Notes: generated from the letters alone by a model not told the origin. Counted from the first letter of the stretch, positions 21,438-29,748 are shown. The stretch is 64,000 nucleotides of DNA from Alitibacter langaaensis DSM 22999 (GCF_003096995.1 NZ_QENU01000001.1:248001-312000), one strand, 5' to 3'. Made by a program: numbers and translations.

Positions 21438-22292
21438 ATGAAAGTAACAACCTTTTTTAAAACAACTTTGTCAGTATTAGCGCTCTCTACATTAACAGCC
21501 TGTGCGACCAAAAGTAATGTAAAATCTGACGGAACAACTGATGAACCTGTTTTTCCAGAGCCATATTCATTAACGTTTAACAATGATCGTGGTACATTCC
21601 CGACCACTGATGAATTGTCGCAAGTGAAAGCAGGTTTGACTAAAGATGATCTGTATAAGTTACTTGGGCGCCCACATTATGATGAAGGTTTATTTGGTGT
21701 GCGTGAATGGGATTATTTATTCCACTTCCATACTCCAGGTGTGCCAGCCGATCCAGATAATAAAGCAGGCGTAGCGGATGTTACTACTTGTCAATTTAAA
21801 GTGATCTTTGATAAAGATAAATTTGCTCGTAGCTTCTTCTGGAAACCGGTATTCCCTAAAGATGCGATCTGCCCAGCAGGCCATAAATCAGGTCCAAATA
21901 CACAGCGTTACACTATTGATGCTGATGCGTTATTTGCGTTCGATAAAAGTGGAAATTCGGATATAAATCCAGCGGGTAAAGCAAAATTAGATGACTTTGC
22001 GGAAAAAGTACGTAAATTTGATAGTTTACACTCAATCCGTATTGAAGGTCATACAGATCGTCTTGGTGGTGCTGCATATAATCAAAAACTCTCTGAAAAA
22101 CGCGCTGAAACTGTACGTCGTTATTTAATCAGCAAAGGTGTACCAGCTGGCGTAATGAGTGTTGTAGGTTATGGTAAAACTCGTCAAGTTAAAGAATGTG
22201 CAAGCAGTTTACCGCGTAATCAATTAATTGAATGCTTACATCCTAACCGTCGTGTAGAAATCGAAGTTGATGGTTCTGGAAAATTAAATTAA
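21438..22292 (+). CDS. TpgA-like OmpA-domain lipoprotein paired with the adhesin
   Basis: The 284-residue product has a lipoprotein signal with lipobox LTAC (Cys22, Ala at +2), then a BamE/SmpA-like segment (GLTKDDLYKLLGRPHYDEG), then a C-terminal OmpA peptidoglycan-binding domain (IEGHTDRLGGAAYNQKLSEK and HPNRRVEIEV, with the conserved Asp and Arg). This layout is that of TpgA, which in Acinetobacter binds its trimeric autotransporter and peptidoglycan and aids surface display. The start at 21438 has AAGGA 6 bases upstream; an earlier start at 21384 overlaps the adhesin and would bury the signal. It is 47 bases behind the adhesin, so probably one operon. Confidence 0.88.
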   Translation: MKVTTFFKTTLSVLALSTLTACATKSNVKSDGTTDEPVFPEPYSLTFNNDRGTFPTTDELSQVKAGLTKDDLYKLLGRPHYDEGLFGVREWDYLFHFHTPGVPADPDNKAGVADVTTCQFKVIFDKDKFARSFFWKPVFPKDAICPAGHKSGPNTQRYTIDADALFAFDKSGNSDINPAGKAKLDDFAEKVRKFDSLHSIRIEGHTDRLGGAAYNQKLSEKRAETVRRYLISKGVPAGVMSVVGYGKTRQVKECASSLPRNQLIECLHPNRRVEIEVDGSGKLN

Positions 22293-22309
22293 GGTACATT
22301 CATAAAATT

Positions 22310-22350
22310 ATTGGCAATAACCAAATTTGAGGGTTATTGCCAATTTTTTT
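22310..22350 (+). terminator. Terminator of the adhesin/lipoprotein operon
   Basis: ATTGGCAATAACC (22310-22322) pairs perfectly with GGTTATTGCCAAT (22332-22344), followed by a T-run. Confidence 0.9.
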
Positions 22351-22476
22351 ATATAAATCTCTCATCACTATCATAAGATGATCTCTTGTGGTGCTAAGTT
22401 GCAAAAGACACCAACCAAATTATTATAATATCTTCATATTTCAAGTCCCTTTTCTGAAGATTTAAAGTGACTAATA

Positions 22477-22739
22477 CCTATTATTGAACAGATAAAATAG
22501 CCCAAAGTGCGGTCATTTTATGAGAAGTTTCGCTAATGATAGGCTTATTTTCCCATTTAATCATTCAACCTTTGATTAGCAAAAATAGCTTAGAAATAAA
22601 GCGAAGATAAAAAAGCATAATGCGGATACTCTTATTTATATCCACCCAATAACGCTATTACTGCATCAATATCAGTTTGTTGATTTAGCCAAGCGACAAT
22701 GCGTTTGCTATTTTTTAGATCAAACACGAGTTTATGATT
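22477..22739. repeat. Direct repeat copy A (downstream flank of the sulfatase cassette)
   Basis: Bases 22622-22739 match 26353-26470 at about 92% (9 differences in 118), and a further block around the USS at 22503 (22477-22525) matches 26047-26092. The blocks are 96 bases apart here but about 260 apart in copy B. The repeat covers the last codons of a yobD-like gene plus the DNA downstream of it, in the same orientation on both sides of the sulfatase genes. Confidence 0.85.
22632..22739 (-). pseudogene. Remnant of the yobD 3' end (35 codons)
   Basis: On the minus strand these bases read NHKLVFDLKNSKRIVAWLNQ and on to LLGGYK-stop, 31 of 35 residues the same as the end of the intact gene at 26363-26815. 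No start or upstream part is present; homology ends sharply at 22739, 34 bases from the maturase stop. It is a leftover of a duplication, not a gene. Confidence 0.85.
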
Positions 22740-22772
22740 TTTGAAGAAAGTCGGGCTATTACACTTATAACA

Positions 22773-23975
22773 TTAATTGTTATAAATTCTGTCTCGATAT
22801 ACGCTTACTAGTTCAAGCGGGTAATTCTGGCTATGAAGTGTTACCATAAAATTCATTGCGGGCATTAAATGTTGGAAAATTTGTTGGTAGCTTTGGCAAA
22901 AATAATTATGTTTATCACCTTGTTTATTGGTAATAAAACGGTGTTTAGGGCAACCGCCATGACATAAATCTAGCCATTGGCAGGATTTACATTGCGAATT
23001 AAGTTGCTGTTTTTTCGCTGACAGAGTGGTCGTTTTTTGTTGAATTTCACTTTCTGATAAGTGTTTAATATTGCCGATTTTATATTCAGGATATACAAAA
23101 TGATCACAGCTATATACATCTCCATTGGCTTCTAAGGCAAGATTTTCACCACCACATTTTTCACGATAGATACACATACTTGATTCAAAGCCACAGTAGC
23201 GGGCAAAAATTGCGTCAAAAAGTTGCACTGAAATTTTGCCTACATCTTTAATTAACCACTCGTCGAAAATTTGGTTCATAAATTGAGCATATTGCTCTGC
23301 GGATACGGAGAAATTCGTGGTGACGGGAATAATGCTACCATTAGCAATCCAGCTTGGTTTAAAGTGCTGATCTACCCCAAGAGTTTCAACGACAGGAATA
23401 AATTGCATGAAACGGCTACCTAGCTCTTTTAGAAATTGGTAAACTCGTTTTGGATATTGCGCATTGATGTTATTAATTACTGTTAATGTATTAAATTCTA
23501 CATTAGCGTTTTTGAGCAAAGTAATGGCTTGTTTTACCTGTTGAAATGTGCCCCGACCAGATGTATTTAAGCGGTATTTATTGTGTAATTCTTCATCGCC
23601 ATCAATAGAGATCCCGACTAAAATATTGTGCTTTTTAAAAAAATCAGCCCATTTTTCGTTAATCAATATACCGTTGGTTTGAATGGCATTATGTACTTTT
23701 TTTCCCAATGGTTTAGCGATTTCTTGCTGAATTTCGATTGCTGATTGGTAAAAATCTAGCCCAGCCATTAAAGGTTCACCGCCTTGCCAAGTGAAAAAAA
23801 CATCATTACTTGGTGTTTGCTGAATATGCTGCGTGATAAAGTGACGAGCAATATCTAAGGACATTCTTATTGAGTGCGGATTTTTTTCCATAAAAGCTTC
23901 TTTTTCAAGATAGAAACAGTAGTCACATTTGATATTGCACTGAAAACTTGTGGGTTTAAGCATAAAACTGAGCAT
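22773..23975 (-). CDS. Anaerobic sulfatase-maturating enzyme (radical SAM)
   Basis: A 400-residue radical-SAM/SPASM protein that turns the active-site Ser or Cys of a sulfatase into formylglycine. The SAM cluster motif CNIKCDYC gives Cys13, Cys17 and Cys20; TWQGGEPLMAG follows; the C-terminal SPASM part holds CGFESSMCIYREKCGG, CDHF and CKSCQWLDLCHGGCPKHR for two further Fe-S clusters. The frame is open from 24053, but ATG 23975 has AAGGA 8 bases upstream and matches family starts. It follows the sulfatase gene on the same strand, as in known sulfatase/maturase pairs. A short palindrome TTATAAC..GTTATAA overlaps the stop. Confidence 0.93.
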   Translation of the reverse strand: MLSFMLKPTSFQCNIKCDYCFYLEKEAFMEKNPHSIRMSLDIARHFITQHIQQTPSNDVFFTWQGGEPLMAGLDFYQSAIEIQQEIAKPLGKKVHNAIQTNGILINEKWADFFKKHNILVGISIDGDEELHNKYRLNTSGRGTFQQVKQAITLLKNANVEFNTLTVINNINAQYPKRVYQFLKELGSRFMQFIPVVETLGVDQHFKPSWIANGSIIPVTTNFSVSAEQYAQFMNQIFDEWLIKDVGKISVQLFDAIFARYCGFESSMCIYREKCGGENLALEANGDVYSCDHFVYPEYKIGNIKHLSESEIQQKTTTLSAKKQQLNSQCKSCQWLDLCHGGCPKHRFITNKQGDKHNYFCQSYQQIFQHLMPAMNFMVTLHSQNYPLELVSVYRDRIYNN

Positions 23976-24009
23976 AATGACCATCCTTTGGCTTGCATTG
24001 AAGTGGGAA

Positions 24010-24045
24010 AAGTGCGGTGAAATTTTCTGATTTTTCACCGCACTT
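24010..24045. terminator. Inverted-USS hairpin between sulfatase and maturase genes
   Basis: AAGTGCGGTGAAA (24010-24022) and TTTCACCGCACTT (24033-24045) form a perfect 13-base stem with a 10-base loop. In the direction of transcription the stem is followed only by CTTTTCCC, so termination is likely to be partial. It lies in the 78-base gap between the two genes and could lower maturase expression relative to the sulfatase. Confidence 0.6.
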
Positions 24046-24053
24046 AAGGGCAA

Positions 24054-25778
24054 CTATTTAGTCGCGTTTAGTAAGTTTTGATATTTTGGTACATTATTTT
24101 CGGTGTTTGGTAATTTTGCAGAAGTCAAATATTCATTCATTTTGGCTTTCAACATTTTTACCACTTTCGGATTTTCTTTAGAGAGTTCTTTTGTCTCCAT
24201 CAAATCTCCATTTTTGTATAGTGCCACTTTACCTTCCCTTTCAAAAATCGGTAATTCACCATCTTCGGTTAATTTCACTTTACCGTTTTTATCGCGGACT
24301 AGGTCAACGTAATAATGCAACGTCCAATCTTTATCACGAACTGTCCATGTAAATTTAGATTTTTTCTCCATATATGGATTTTTTGGGTAATCATCGGATT
24401 TACCCGTTACATATTTGTAGTAATTGTGCCAGAACGGAATATTAACGGTGTCCCAGTGAAATGCACGAGGTTGAGCCCAGAATAGATATGGATGTGGTTC
24501 ACCTTTTTCTTCACCAGTTAAGTATGGCAATAAGTTTTTACCATCTAATTTTTTCGCAAGATCGGCGGGGATTGGAATACCTGCAGCGGCTAATGCCGTT
24601 GGCATAAAGTCAGTCGCGGACACCATTTGAGTGTATTCTTGGCTGCCTAATTTTGCTGGCCAACTTACAAACATAGGGGTGTGAACGCCACCATGTTGAG
24701 TTTCTCCTTTGAAACCTTTGAATTGACCATTCATTGGCATTGGTGAGTCAATAACGGCGCCATTATCTGAAGTGAAGAAAATTAAGGTATTTTTATCTTT
24801 ACCTTGTTTTTTCAATTCTTCCATAATGCGTTTCACACCTTGGTCTACGGCATAAACAGAGGCATAATAGTTATCGACTTCGCTATTTCCTGTATTAAAA
24901 ATTTGATATTCTTTTGGTGCTGGTGCTTCTAATGGAATATGTGGAGCATTATAAGCGAGATAAATAAAGGCTGGGTTATCACCTGCTTTTTTCAATACTT
25001 CAATAGCTTCATTGGTAAATTGATCAGTGATGTAACCTTTGGCTTCTGCACGTTCACGATTTTTGAATAAAGAAGGTGAATTGTAGTAAGACGCACCTGA
25101 TGCATGGAAACCGAAGAAGTATCCAAAACCTCGTTTTTGTGGTTGGAATGGCTCATCGCAGTAAGTGGTGAAATTGTCATGGTAGTCGCGAGTTTGTTTT
25201 TCCGCAGGAACAGGTACGTTGGTAATGCGACATAAATGCCATTTACCAATAGCCGCTGTTTCATAGCCATGATCTTGCAATATTTCAGCAAGAAACGTTT
25301 CTTCCGTTGAAATGCCATCTTGAGCGTCATCATTACTGTAAATACCGTAACGAGCTGGGAAACGAGATGTCATCATTGCGGCGCGAGATGGACCACTAAC
25401 ACCATGCGCGACAAAACCTTGGCTAAGCTTCACACCATTATCTTGTAAATTACGCAAGGTTGGTGTAGACATTTTGGCAGCTTCAATAGCTTTATCCAAT
25501 GCAACTTGATAACGTTCTGGTACCTCTTGTTTTTCTAATACTGCCTTATCAAAGGCTTTTTCATCGTAATCTAACTGACCGTAGCCTAAATCGTCCACAG
25601 AGATTAAGATAATATTCGGTTTATCTTTTAAACTATATTCTGTGGGTTCAAATTTTTGATTAAAGGCAACGTTGGTCGCGGTACCTTTATCTTTGACATT
25701 GTTCGCTTGAGCTACAACTGAAAATCCCATACTTAATGCCGCTACAATAGAAAGAGAAAGTTTAGTTTTCTGATACAT
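24054..25778 (-). CDS. Periplasmic Ser-type sulfatase
   Basis: The 574-residue protein has a Sec signal (MYQKTKLSLSIVAALSMGF..VVAQA) and a type I sulfatase/alkaline phosphatase-fold domain. Metal-binding ISVDDLGYGQLDYD lies at the N-terminus. The activation motif is SGPSRAAMMTS, so the residue converted to formylglycine is Ser128, which needs the anaerobic radical-SAM maturase encoded just downstream. AIGKWHL and FTSDNGAVIDSP supply further active-site residues. It should cleave sulfate esters in the periplasm; the natural substrate cannot be read from sequence (aryl sulfates or sulfated host glycans are both possible). Two CRP-like sites lie upstream. Confidence 0.93.
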   Translation of the reverse strand: MYQKTKLSLSIVAALSMGFSVVAQANNVKDKGTATNVAFNQKFEPTEYSLKDKPNIILISVDDLGYGQLDYDEKAFDKAVLEKQEVPERYQVALDKAIEAAKMSTPTLRNLQDNGVKLSQGFVAHGVSGPSRAAMMTSRFPARYGIYSNDDAQDGISTEETFLAEILQDHGYETAAIGKWHLCRITNVPVPAEKQTRDYHDNFTTYCDEPFQPQKRGFGYFFGFHASGASYYNSPSLFKNRERAEAKGYITDQFTNEAIEVLKKAGDNPAFIYLAYNAPHIPLEAPAPKEYQIFNTGNSEVDNYYASVYAVDQGVKRIMEELKKQGKDKNTLIFFTSDNGAVIDSPMPMNGQFKGFKGETQHGGVHTPMFVSWPAKLGSQEYTQMVSATDFMPTALAAAGIPIPADLAKKLDGKNLLPYLTGEEKGEPHPYLFWAQPRAFHWDTVNIPFWHNYYKYVTGKSDDYPKNPYMEKKSKFTWTVRDKDWTLHYYVDLVRDKNGKVKLTEDGELPIFEREGKVALYKNGDLMETKELSKENPKVVKMLKAKMNEYLTSAKLPNTENNVPKYQNLLNATK

Positions 25779-25872
25779 AGAGCACTCCTTTGTTAGTTTA
25801 ATTGTCTAAAATAAAGACAGTTTTCAAGATATAGCATTTATATTTTTTTTGTCTACTAGCAATTTATAATAA

Positions 25873-25888
25873 TGAGATCTTGATCACA
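25873..25888 (-). promoter_or_regulatory. CRP-like site 1 upstream of the sulfatase gene
   Basis: TGAGA-TCTTGA-TCACA matches the CRP consensus at 9 of 10 informative bases, about 95 bases from the sulfatase start. Together with a second site 26 bases away it suggests catabolite control. Confidence 0.6.
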
Positions 25889-25898
25889 AAAATATATT

Positions 25899-25914
25899 TT
25901 TGATATACGTCACA
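25899..25914 (-). promoter_or_regulatory. CRP-like site 2 upstream of the sulfatase gene
   Basis: TTTGA-TATACG-TCACA matches the CRP consensus at 9 of 10 informative bases. Centre-to-centre spacing to site 1 is 26 bases, about 2.5 helical turns. Confidence 0.55.
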
Positions 25915-26046
25915 AATTTAGAATAAATTTGTCGTTACAAGTAATACTTAATTATCTTTGGCAATAATAAATATTGTAAACTCTTATAATTAAGTTTTAT
26001 TCATTTTATTAGTATTCCTTTCTAAAAATTTAAATTCTATTGAAGG

Positions 26047-26470
26047 CTATTATTTAACAGGAAAAATGGTTAAAGTGCGGTCATTTTATGAGGGATTTTG
26101 GCAATATAGTTTACTTCTTTATTGAATTCATAGTTTTGATGCTGGATCTTAGGTAGAGAAGTAGTTGATTAGCATAATAAACTCAATTATTAAATAAATT
26201 CGTGTTATATTTCGTTGGGTTTTTCCTTTGAGAAATTAATAATTATTTAATGAATATGATTTCTGACGGAGAGATAAAATAAATAAAATAAGAGATACTT
26301 GAAAATTAAAAGAGCTCAGAAACAAGAATAGGAATAAAACAAAACGAACAAGGCGGATACCCTTATTTATATCCACCCAATAACGTCACTACCGCATCAA
26401 CATCAATTTGTTGATTTAGCCAAGCGACAATGCGTTTGCCATTTTTTAGATCAAATACGAGTTTATGATT
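26047..26470. repeat. Direct repeat copy B (upstream flank of the sulfatase cassette)
   Basis: This copy includes the true 3' end of yobD (26363-26470) and its downstream DNA, with the shared USS block at 26047-26092. Between the two blocks lie about 260 bases with no gene that I can recognise. See the copy at 22477-22739. Confidence 0.85.
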
Positions 26471-26815
26471 ATCAGCTAAGTTTACGGCTTGTATTTTGTC
26501 AAAATGTACGAAGATATTTTCAAAAAAGAATCCTTCATTTTTAAAAATAAGCATTGGTGTGCGGAAAAATGCCATATATAGGCTGAGCAAGATTAAAAAG
26601 GCGAGTAGATAAACAGTGAATGGTGCAATATGCCCTTCGGATTGCCAGATAATCACGCCAATGAGAGCCACAAAGATTAGACTATCTAATTTTGTTCGCT
26701 TTTTTAACCGCACTTTTAGGCGTGTTTTGCCTTTGAGTTTATCAATTGCAAATTGTTCAAAGAAAGCATAAGCAAAAAATGCGATGATACTGAGAAAGAG
26801 AATGGTGTTAATCAT
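26363..26815 (-). CDS. yobD: UPF0266 membrane protein YobD
   Basis: A 150-residue DUF986 protein with three N-terminal membrane spans and a soluble tail (LVFDLKNGKRIVAWLNQQID). Function is unknown. In E. coli the same gene sits directly behind manXYZ, and so it does here, although a hairpin terminator separates it from manZ. Its last 35 codons are duplicated 3.7 kb away on the far side of the sulfatase cassette. Confidence 0.88.
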   Translation of the reverse strand: MINTILFLSIIAFFAYAFFEQFAIDKLKGKTRLKVRLKKRTKLDSLIFVALIGVIIWQSEGHIAPFTVYLLAFLILLSLYMAFFRTPMLIFKNEGFFFENIFVHFDKIQAVNLADNHKLVFDLKNGKRIVAWLNQQIDVDAVVTLLGGYK

Positions 26816-26850
26816 ATTTAGCTAGTTTTCTTGGGGGAAATGTTTGATAT

Positions 26851-26877
26851 AAAAAAGGACAGGATCAAGCCCTGTCC
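26851..26877 (-). terminator. Terminator of the manXYZ operon
   Basis: On the minus strand GGACAGG, loop GCTTGAT, CCTGTCC and then TTTTTT (arms 26857-26863 and 26871-26877). It lies between manZ and yobD. Confidence 0.88.
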
Positions 26878-26896
26878 TCGTTATTTTACAGGCAGA

Positions 26897-27739
26897 TTAT
26901 GCCAAAATGCCAGTCCATGCGCCGAAAATACCGATCACAAAGAAACCGATGATGATCCAGAGTGCATTCACACGGTTACGCAATAACCACATACAAGCAA
27001 AGGTAAGCAATAATGCAAGTAAACCTGGCATTAAGCTGTCAAGAATGCTTTGTACGGTGGTGATTTCGGTTGTTCCGTCTTGTTTTTGAATGGTGGAAAC
27101 CACAAGTGGCACATTAATGCTTGTCCATTTCTGCACCAACGCCCCCATAATAAACAAACCGAGAATTGATGCGCCTTCTGTGAGTTTTTGCAATAAGCCG
27201 CCACTCATATCTTGCACAACGTCTAAACCTTTTTTATAGCCATAGGTTACGCCATAGTAACGAGTGGCTAAACGCACAAGGTTGAATAAAACGAAGAAGA
27301 GTAAAGGGCCCAAAATGCTGCCACTTAAGGCAAGGCCTGCACCAAGTGCGGCGAATACTGGGCGCGCTGTTCCCCAATAAATTGGATCGCCCACACCGGC
27401 TAATGGCCCCATCAGACCTACTTTGATACCATTGATTGCCGCATCATCGATAGGTTTGCCATTGGCGCGTTCTTCTTCCATCGCAATGGTCACACCCAAA
27501 ACAGGCGCTGCAACGAAAGGTTGGGTATTGAAGAACTCTAAATGGCGTTTAATCGCATCTTTGCGTTCTTGTGAATTTGGATCTGGGTATAAGCGTTTAA
27601 TGACCGGCACCATCGCATAAGCAAAACCAAGGGCCTGCATACGTTCAAAGTTCCATGAACCTTGGAAAAGGTTGGAGCGCATTACAACAGCGTTTAAATC
27701 GCTTTGTGTCACTTTTTTGATTTCAGTTGTCATTGTCAT
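26897..27739 (-). CDS. manZ: PTS mannose-family transporter subunit IID
   Basis: The 280-residue IID membrane subunit is highly like E. coli ManZ: RSNLFQGSWNFERMQALGFA, GIKVGLMGPLAGVGDP and KLTEGASILGLFIMGALV. With IIC it forms the sugar-conducting channel of the mannose/glucosamine/glucose PTS. An internal Met two codons in has better spacing from AGGG and may be the true start. It is third in the manXYZ operon, with a gap of 7 bases from manY. Confidence 0.96.
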   Translation of the reverse strand: MTMTTEIKKVTQSDLNAVVMRSNLFQGSWNFERMQALGFAYAMVPVIKRLYPDPNSQERKDAIKRHLEFFNTQPFVAAPVLGVTIAMEEERANGKPIDDAAINGIKVGLMGPLAGVGDPIYWGTARPVFAALGAGLALSGSILGPLLFFVLFNLVRLATRYYGVTYGYKKGLDVVQDMSGGLLQKLTEGASILGLFIMGALVQKWTSINVPLVVSTIQKQDGTTEITTVQSILDSLMPGLLALLLTFACMWLLRNRVNALWIIIGFFVIGIFGAWTGILA

Positions 27740-27746
27740 ATCCCTA

Positions 27747-28547
27747 TTAATCTAATCTGTTATCTAAACCGTTGTTATCTGCTTGAGCGACAACGACTTG
27801 TTGGCTTTTGTTATATTTAGGGTGAATTTGAATGTAAATCACCGCCATAATTGTGCCTAATACCCCTAAGGCTACTAAGTTGAAATTGGTGAATGCCGCG
27901 ATAACAAAACCCGCATAGAAGAATGGCATTAAGTGGCCTGCACGCATCATATTGATAACCATTGCATAACCAACTACCGCGATGAAACCACCCGCAATTT
28001 TAAGCCCCATAGTGACCACTTCAGGGATCGCATGTAACATTGTTTGTACCGCATCGGTGCCAGCGGTTAATGCAACAACTAAAGCAGGAATCGCGATACG
28101 CATTGCTTGCAGCATTAATGCACCAAAATGTAACCAGTCTAAACGGGCGAGATTACCATCTTGCACTGATCTATCCGCAGCGTGTTGGAAACCAACGGTG
28201 ATAGCGCGCACCACATAAGTGAGCACTTGCCCTGCGGCAGCCAATGGAATTGCCACGGCGATACCTGTTGAAATATCTTGTTTACCGACGATAACTAAAA
28301 TGGTCGAAATAACAGAAGCCAGCGCCGCATCAGGTGCTAACGCCGCACCAATGTTCATCCAGCCTAATGCTAATAATTCAAGTGAACCACCTACGATAAT
28401 CCCTGTTTTCATATCGCCCAACACTAAACCAATTAAGGTACAAGCGATAAGCGGGCGGTGGGTTTGGAATTCGTCAAGAATGGAACCCGCACCGCATACG
28501 CAAGAAACGAGAAACACAAGGACAATTTGTAAAGTTGAAATTTCCAT
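27747..28547 (-). CDS. manY: PTS mannose-family transporter subunit IIC
   Basis: The 266-residue polytopic IIC subunit has MEISTLQIVLVFLVSCVCGA at the N-terminus and GGSLELLALGWMNIGAALAPD, the family signature. It forms the membrane transport path with IID. The C-terminal tail VVVAQADNNGLDNRLD is polar and cytoplasmic. It sits 10 bases behind manX and 7 before manZ. Confidence 0.96.
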   Translation of the reverse strand: MEISTLQIVLVFLVSCVCGAGSILDEFQTHRPLIACTLIGLVLGDMKTGIIVGGSLELLALGWMNIGAALAPDAALASVISTILVIVGKQDISTGIAVAIPLAAAGQVLTYVVRAITVGFQHAADRSVQDGNLARLDWLHFGALMLQAMRIAIPALVVALTAGTDAVQTMLHAIPEVVTMGLKIAGGFIAVVGYAMVINMMRAGHLMPFFYAGFVIAAFTNFNLVALGVLGTIMAVIYIQIHPKYNKSQQVVVAQADNNGLDNRLD

Positions 28548-28557
28548 AATGTTTTCC

Positions 28558-29526
28558 TTAGATTAAGTTATTCTTTTTCAATAAATCCATCATATATTGG
28601 CGGGCATCGTTAGACACTTTACGCACATCAAGCTCAATGCCGTTAGCATCTAATGTTTTAAATGCCTCGATGTCTTTTTCATCCACGGATACGGCGCTGG
28701 TAATCATTTTTTTACCTTCTTTATATGCCATACCGCCGATGTTAATGGAGTTAAATTTCACGCCTGCTTCCATTAAACGCACGACATCTGTTGGATTTGT
28801 AAATAACAACATCATACGTTCATCTGCATATTCTGGGTTATTGTAAACGCGGATCATTTTTTCCACATCAACAACGTGCGCAGTAACACCAGGAGGGGCA
28901 ACGCTTTTCAGCATTGTTGAGCGTACGCTGTCTTTCGCAACATCATCGTTAACAACAACAATGCGTGTAACACGGCTTTCTTTTGTCCAACGTGTGGCAA
29001 CTTGGCCATGAATCAAGCGGTCATCAATACGCGCAAGTCCAATGACTAAATTGCCTTCTTTATTGCTGACTACGGCAGGTGCAGCTTGCGAAAGTGCGGT
29101 CGGTTTTTCAATAGTTTTTTCAGCTGGCTGATTATTCAATGCCTTAACGCCTGTTGAGCCAGACTCTAAAGCAACACTAACAAGCTCGGCTAAATCTTCT
29201 ACATCATCGCGCGCCATACAAGTGTTAACCAACATTGGAATGTTAACACCTGCAACCACATCCATATTGTCTTTGCCGTCTTGGAAGCGGTTGGCGGCGT
29301 TGAATGGGCTGCCGCCCCACATATCCACTAAAAATAGTATTTGATCGCAAGAGGCGAGTGGCCCATCGACTAAACTTTGGTATTTTCCGATGATCGTTTC
29401 AACGTTTTCACCAGGTACAAAGTCAATGGTCGCTACATGTTCTTGTTCACCGATCAGCATCTCAGTTGTTGCCAGCAATTCAGGTGCGGCTTTTCCGTGA
29501 GTTGCGATGATAATCGCGATAGTCAT
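28558..29526 (-). CDS. manX: PTS mannose-family IIAB phosphotransfer protein
   Basis: ManX carries both soluble domains: IIA with phospho-His10 in ATHGKAAPELL, an Ala/Pro-rich linker (about residues 130-165, containing a USS), and IIB with the phospho-His in RIDDRLIHGQVATRW. Phosphate passes from HPr to IIA, to IIB, then to the sugar in IIC/IID. The 322-residue length is normal. First gene of the operon, with AAGGAG before its ATG and a CRP-like site about 120 bases upstream. Confidence 0.97.
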   Translation of the reverse strand: MTIAIIIATHGKAAPELLATTEMLIGEQEHVATIDFVPGENVETIIGKYQSLVDGPLASCDQILFLVDMWGGSPFNAANRFQDGKDNMDVVAGVNIPMLVNTCMARDDVEDLAELVSVALESGSTGVKALNNQPAEKTIEKPTALSQAAPAVVSNKEGNLVIGLARIDDRLIHGQVATRWTKESRVTRIVVVNDDVAKDSVRSTMLKSVAPPGVTAHVVDVEKMIRVYNNPEYADERMMLLFTNPTDVVRLMEAGVKFNSINIGGMAYKEGKKMITSAVSVDEKDIEAFKTLDANGIELDVRKVSNDARQYMMDLLKKNNLI

Positions 29527-29643
29527 AGTTGACTCCTTGGGTTAATTAGAAAATAAGCGTTTTTATAAAGATTAATAACGGGGCGCAATTTTAAAGGATA
29601 TTGTTGTGCTTTGCACGGTTCAGCTGAATGTATTTTCTGAAAT

Positions 29644-29659
29644 TTTGAACTAGATCACA
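29644..29659 (-). promoter_or_regulatory. CRP-like operator of manXYZ
   Basis: TTTGA-ACTAGA-TCACA matches the CRP consensus at 9 of 10 informative bases, centred about 125 bases upstream of the manX start. manXYZ is CRP-activated in E. coli. A full USS lies just beyond it (29670). Confidence 0.6.
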
Positions 29660-29703
29660 GTTTCAAGCAAAGTGCGGTCAAATTTTGAGAAATTTTAGGC
29701 AAT

Positions 29704-29731
29704 AAAAAAGGCGCAACCCAAAGGTTACGCC
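29704..29731 (-). terminator. Terminator of the frdABCD operon
   Basis: On the minus strand GGCGTAACC and GGTTGCGCC pair (one mismatch) around a TTTG loop, followed by TTTTTT (29704-29709). Confidence 0.85.
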
Positions 29732-29748
29732 GTGATATTGATGCGTCA

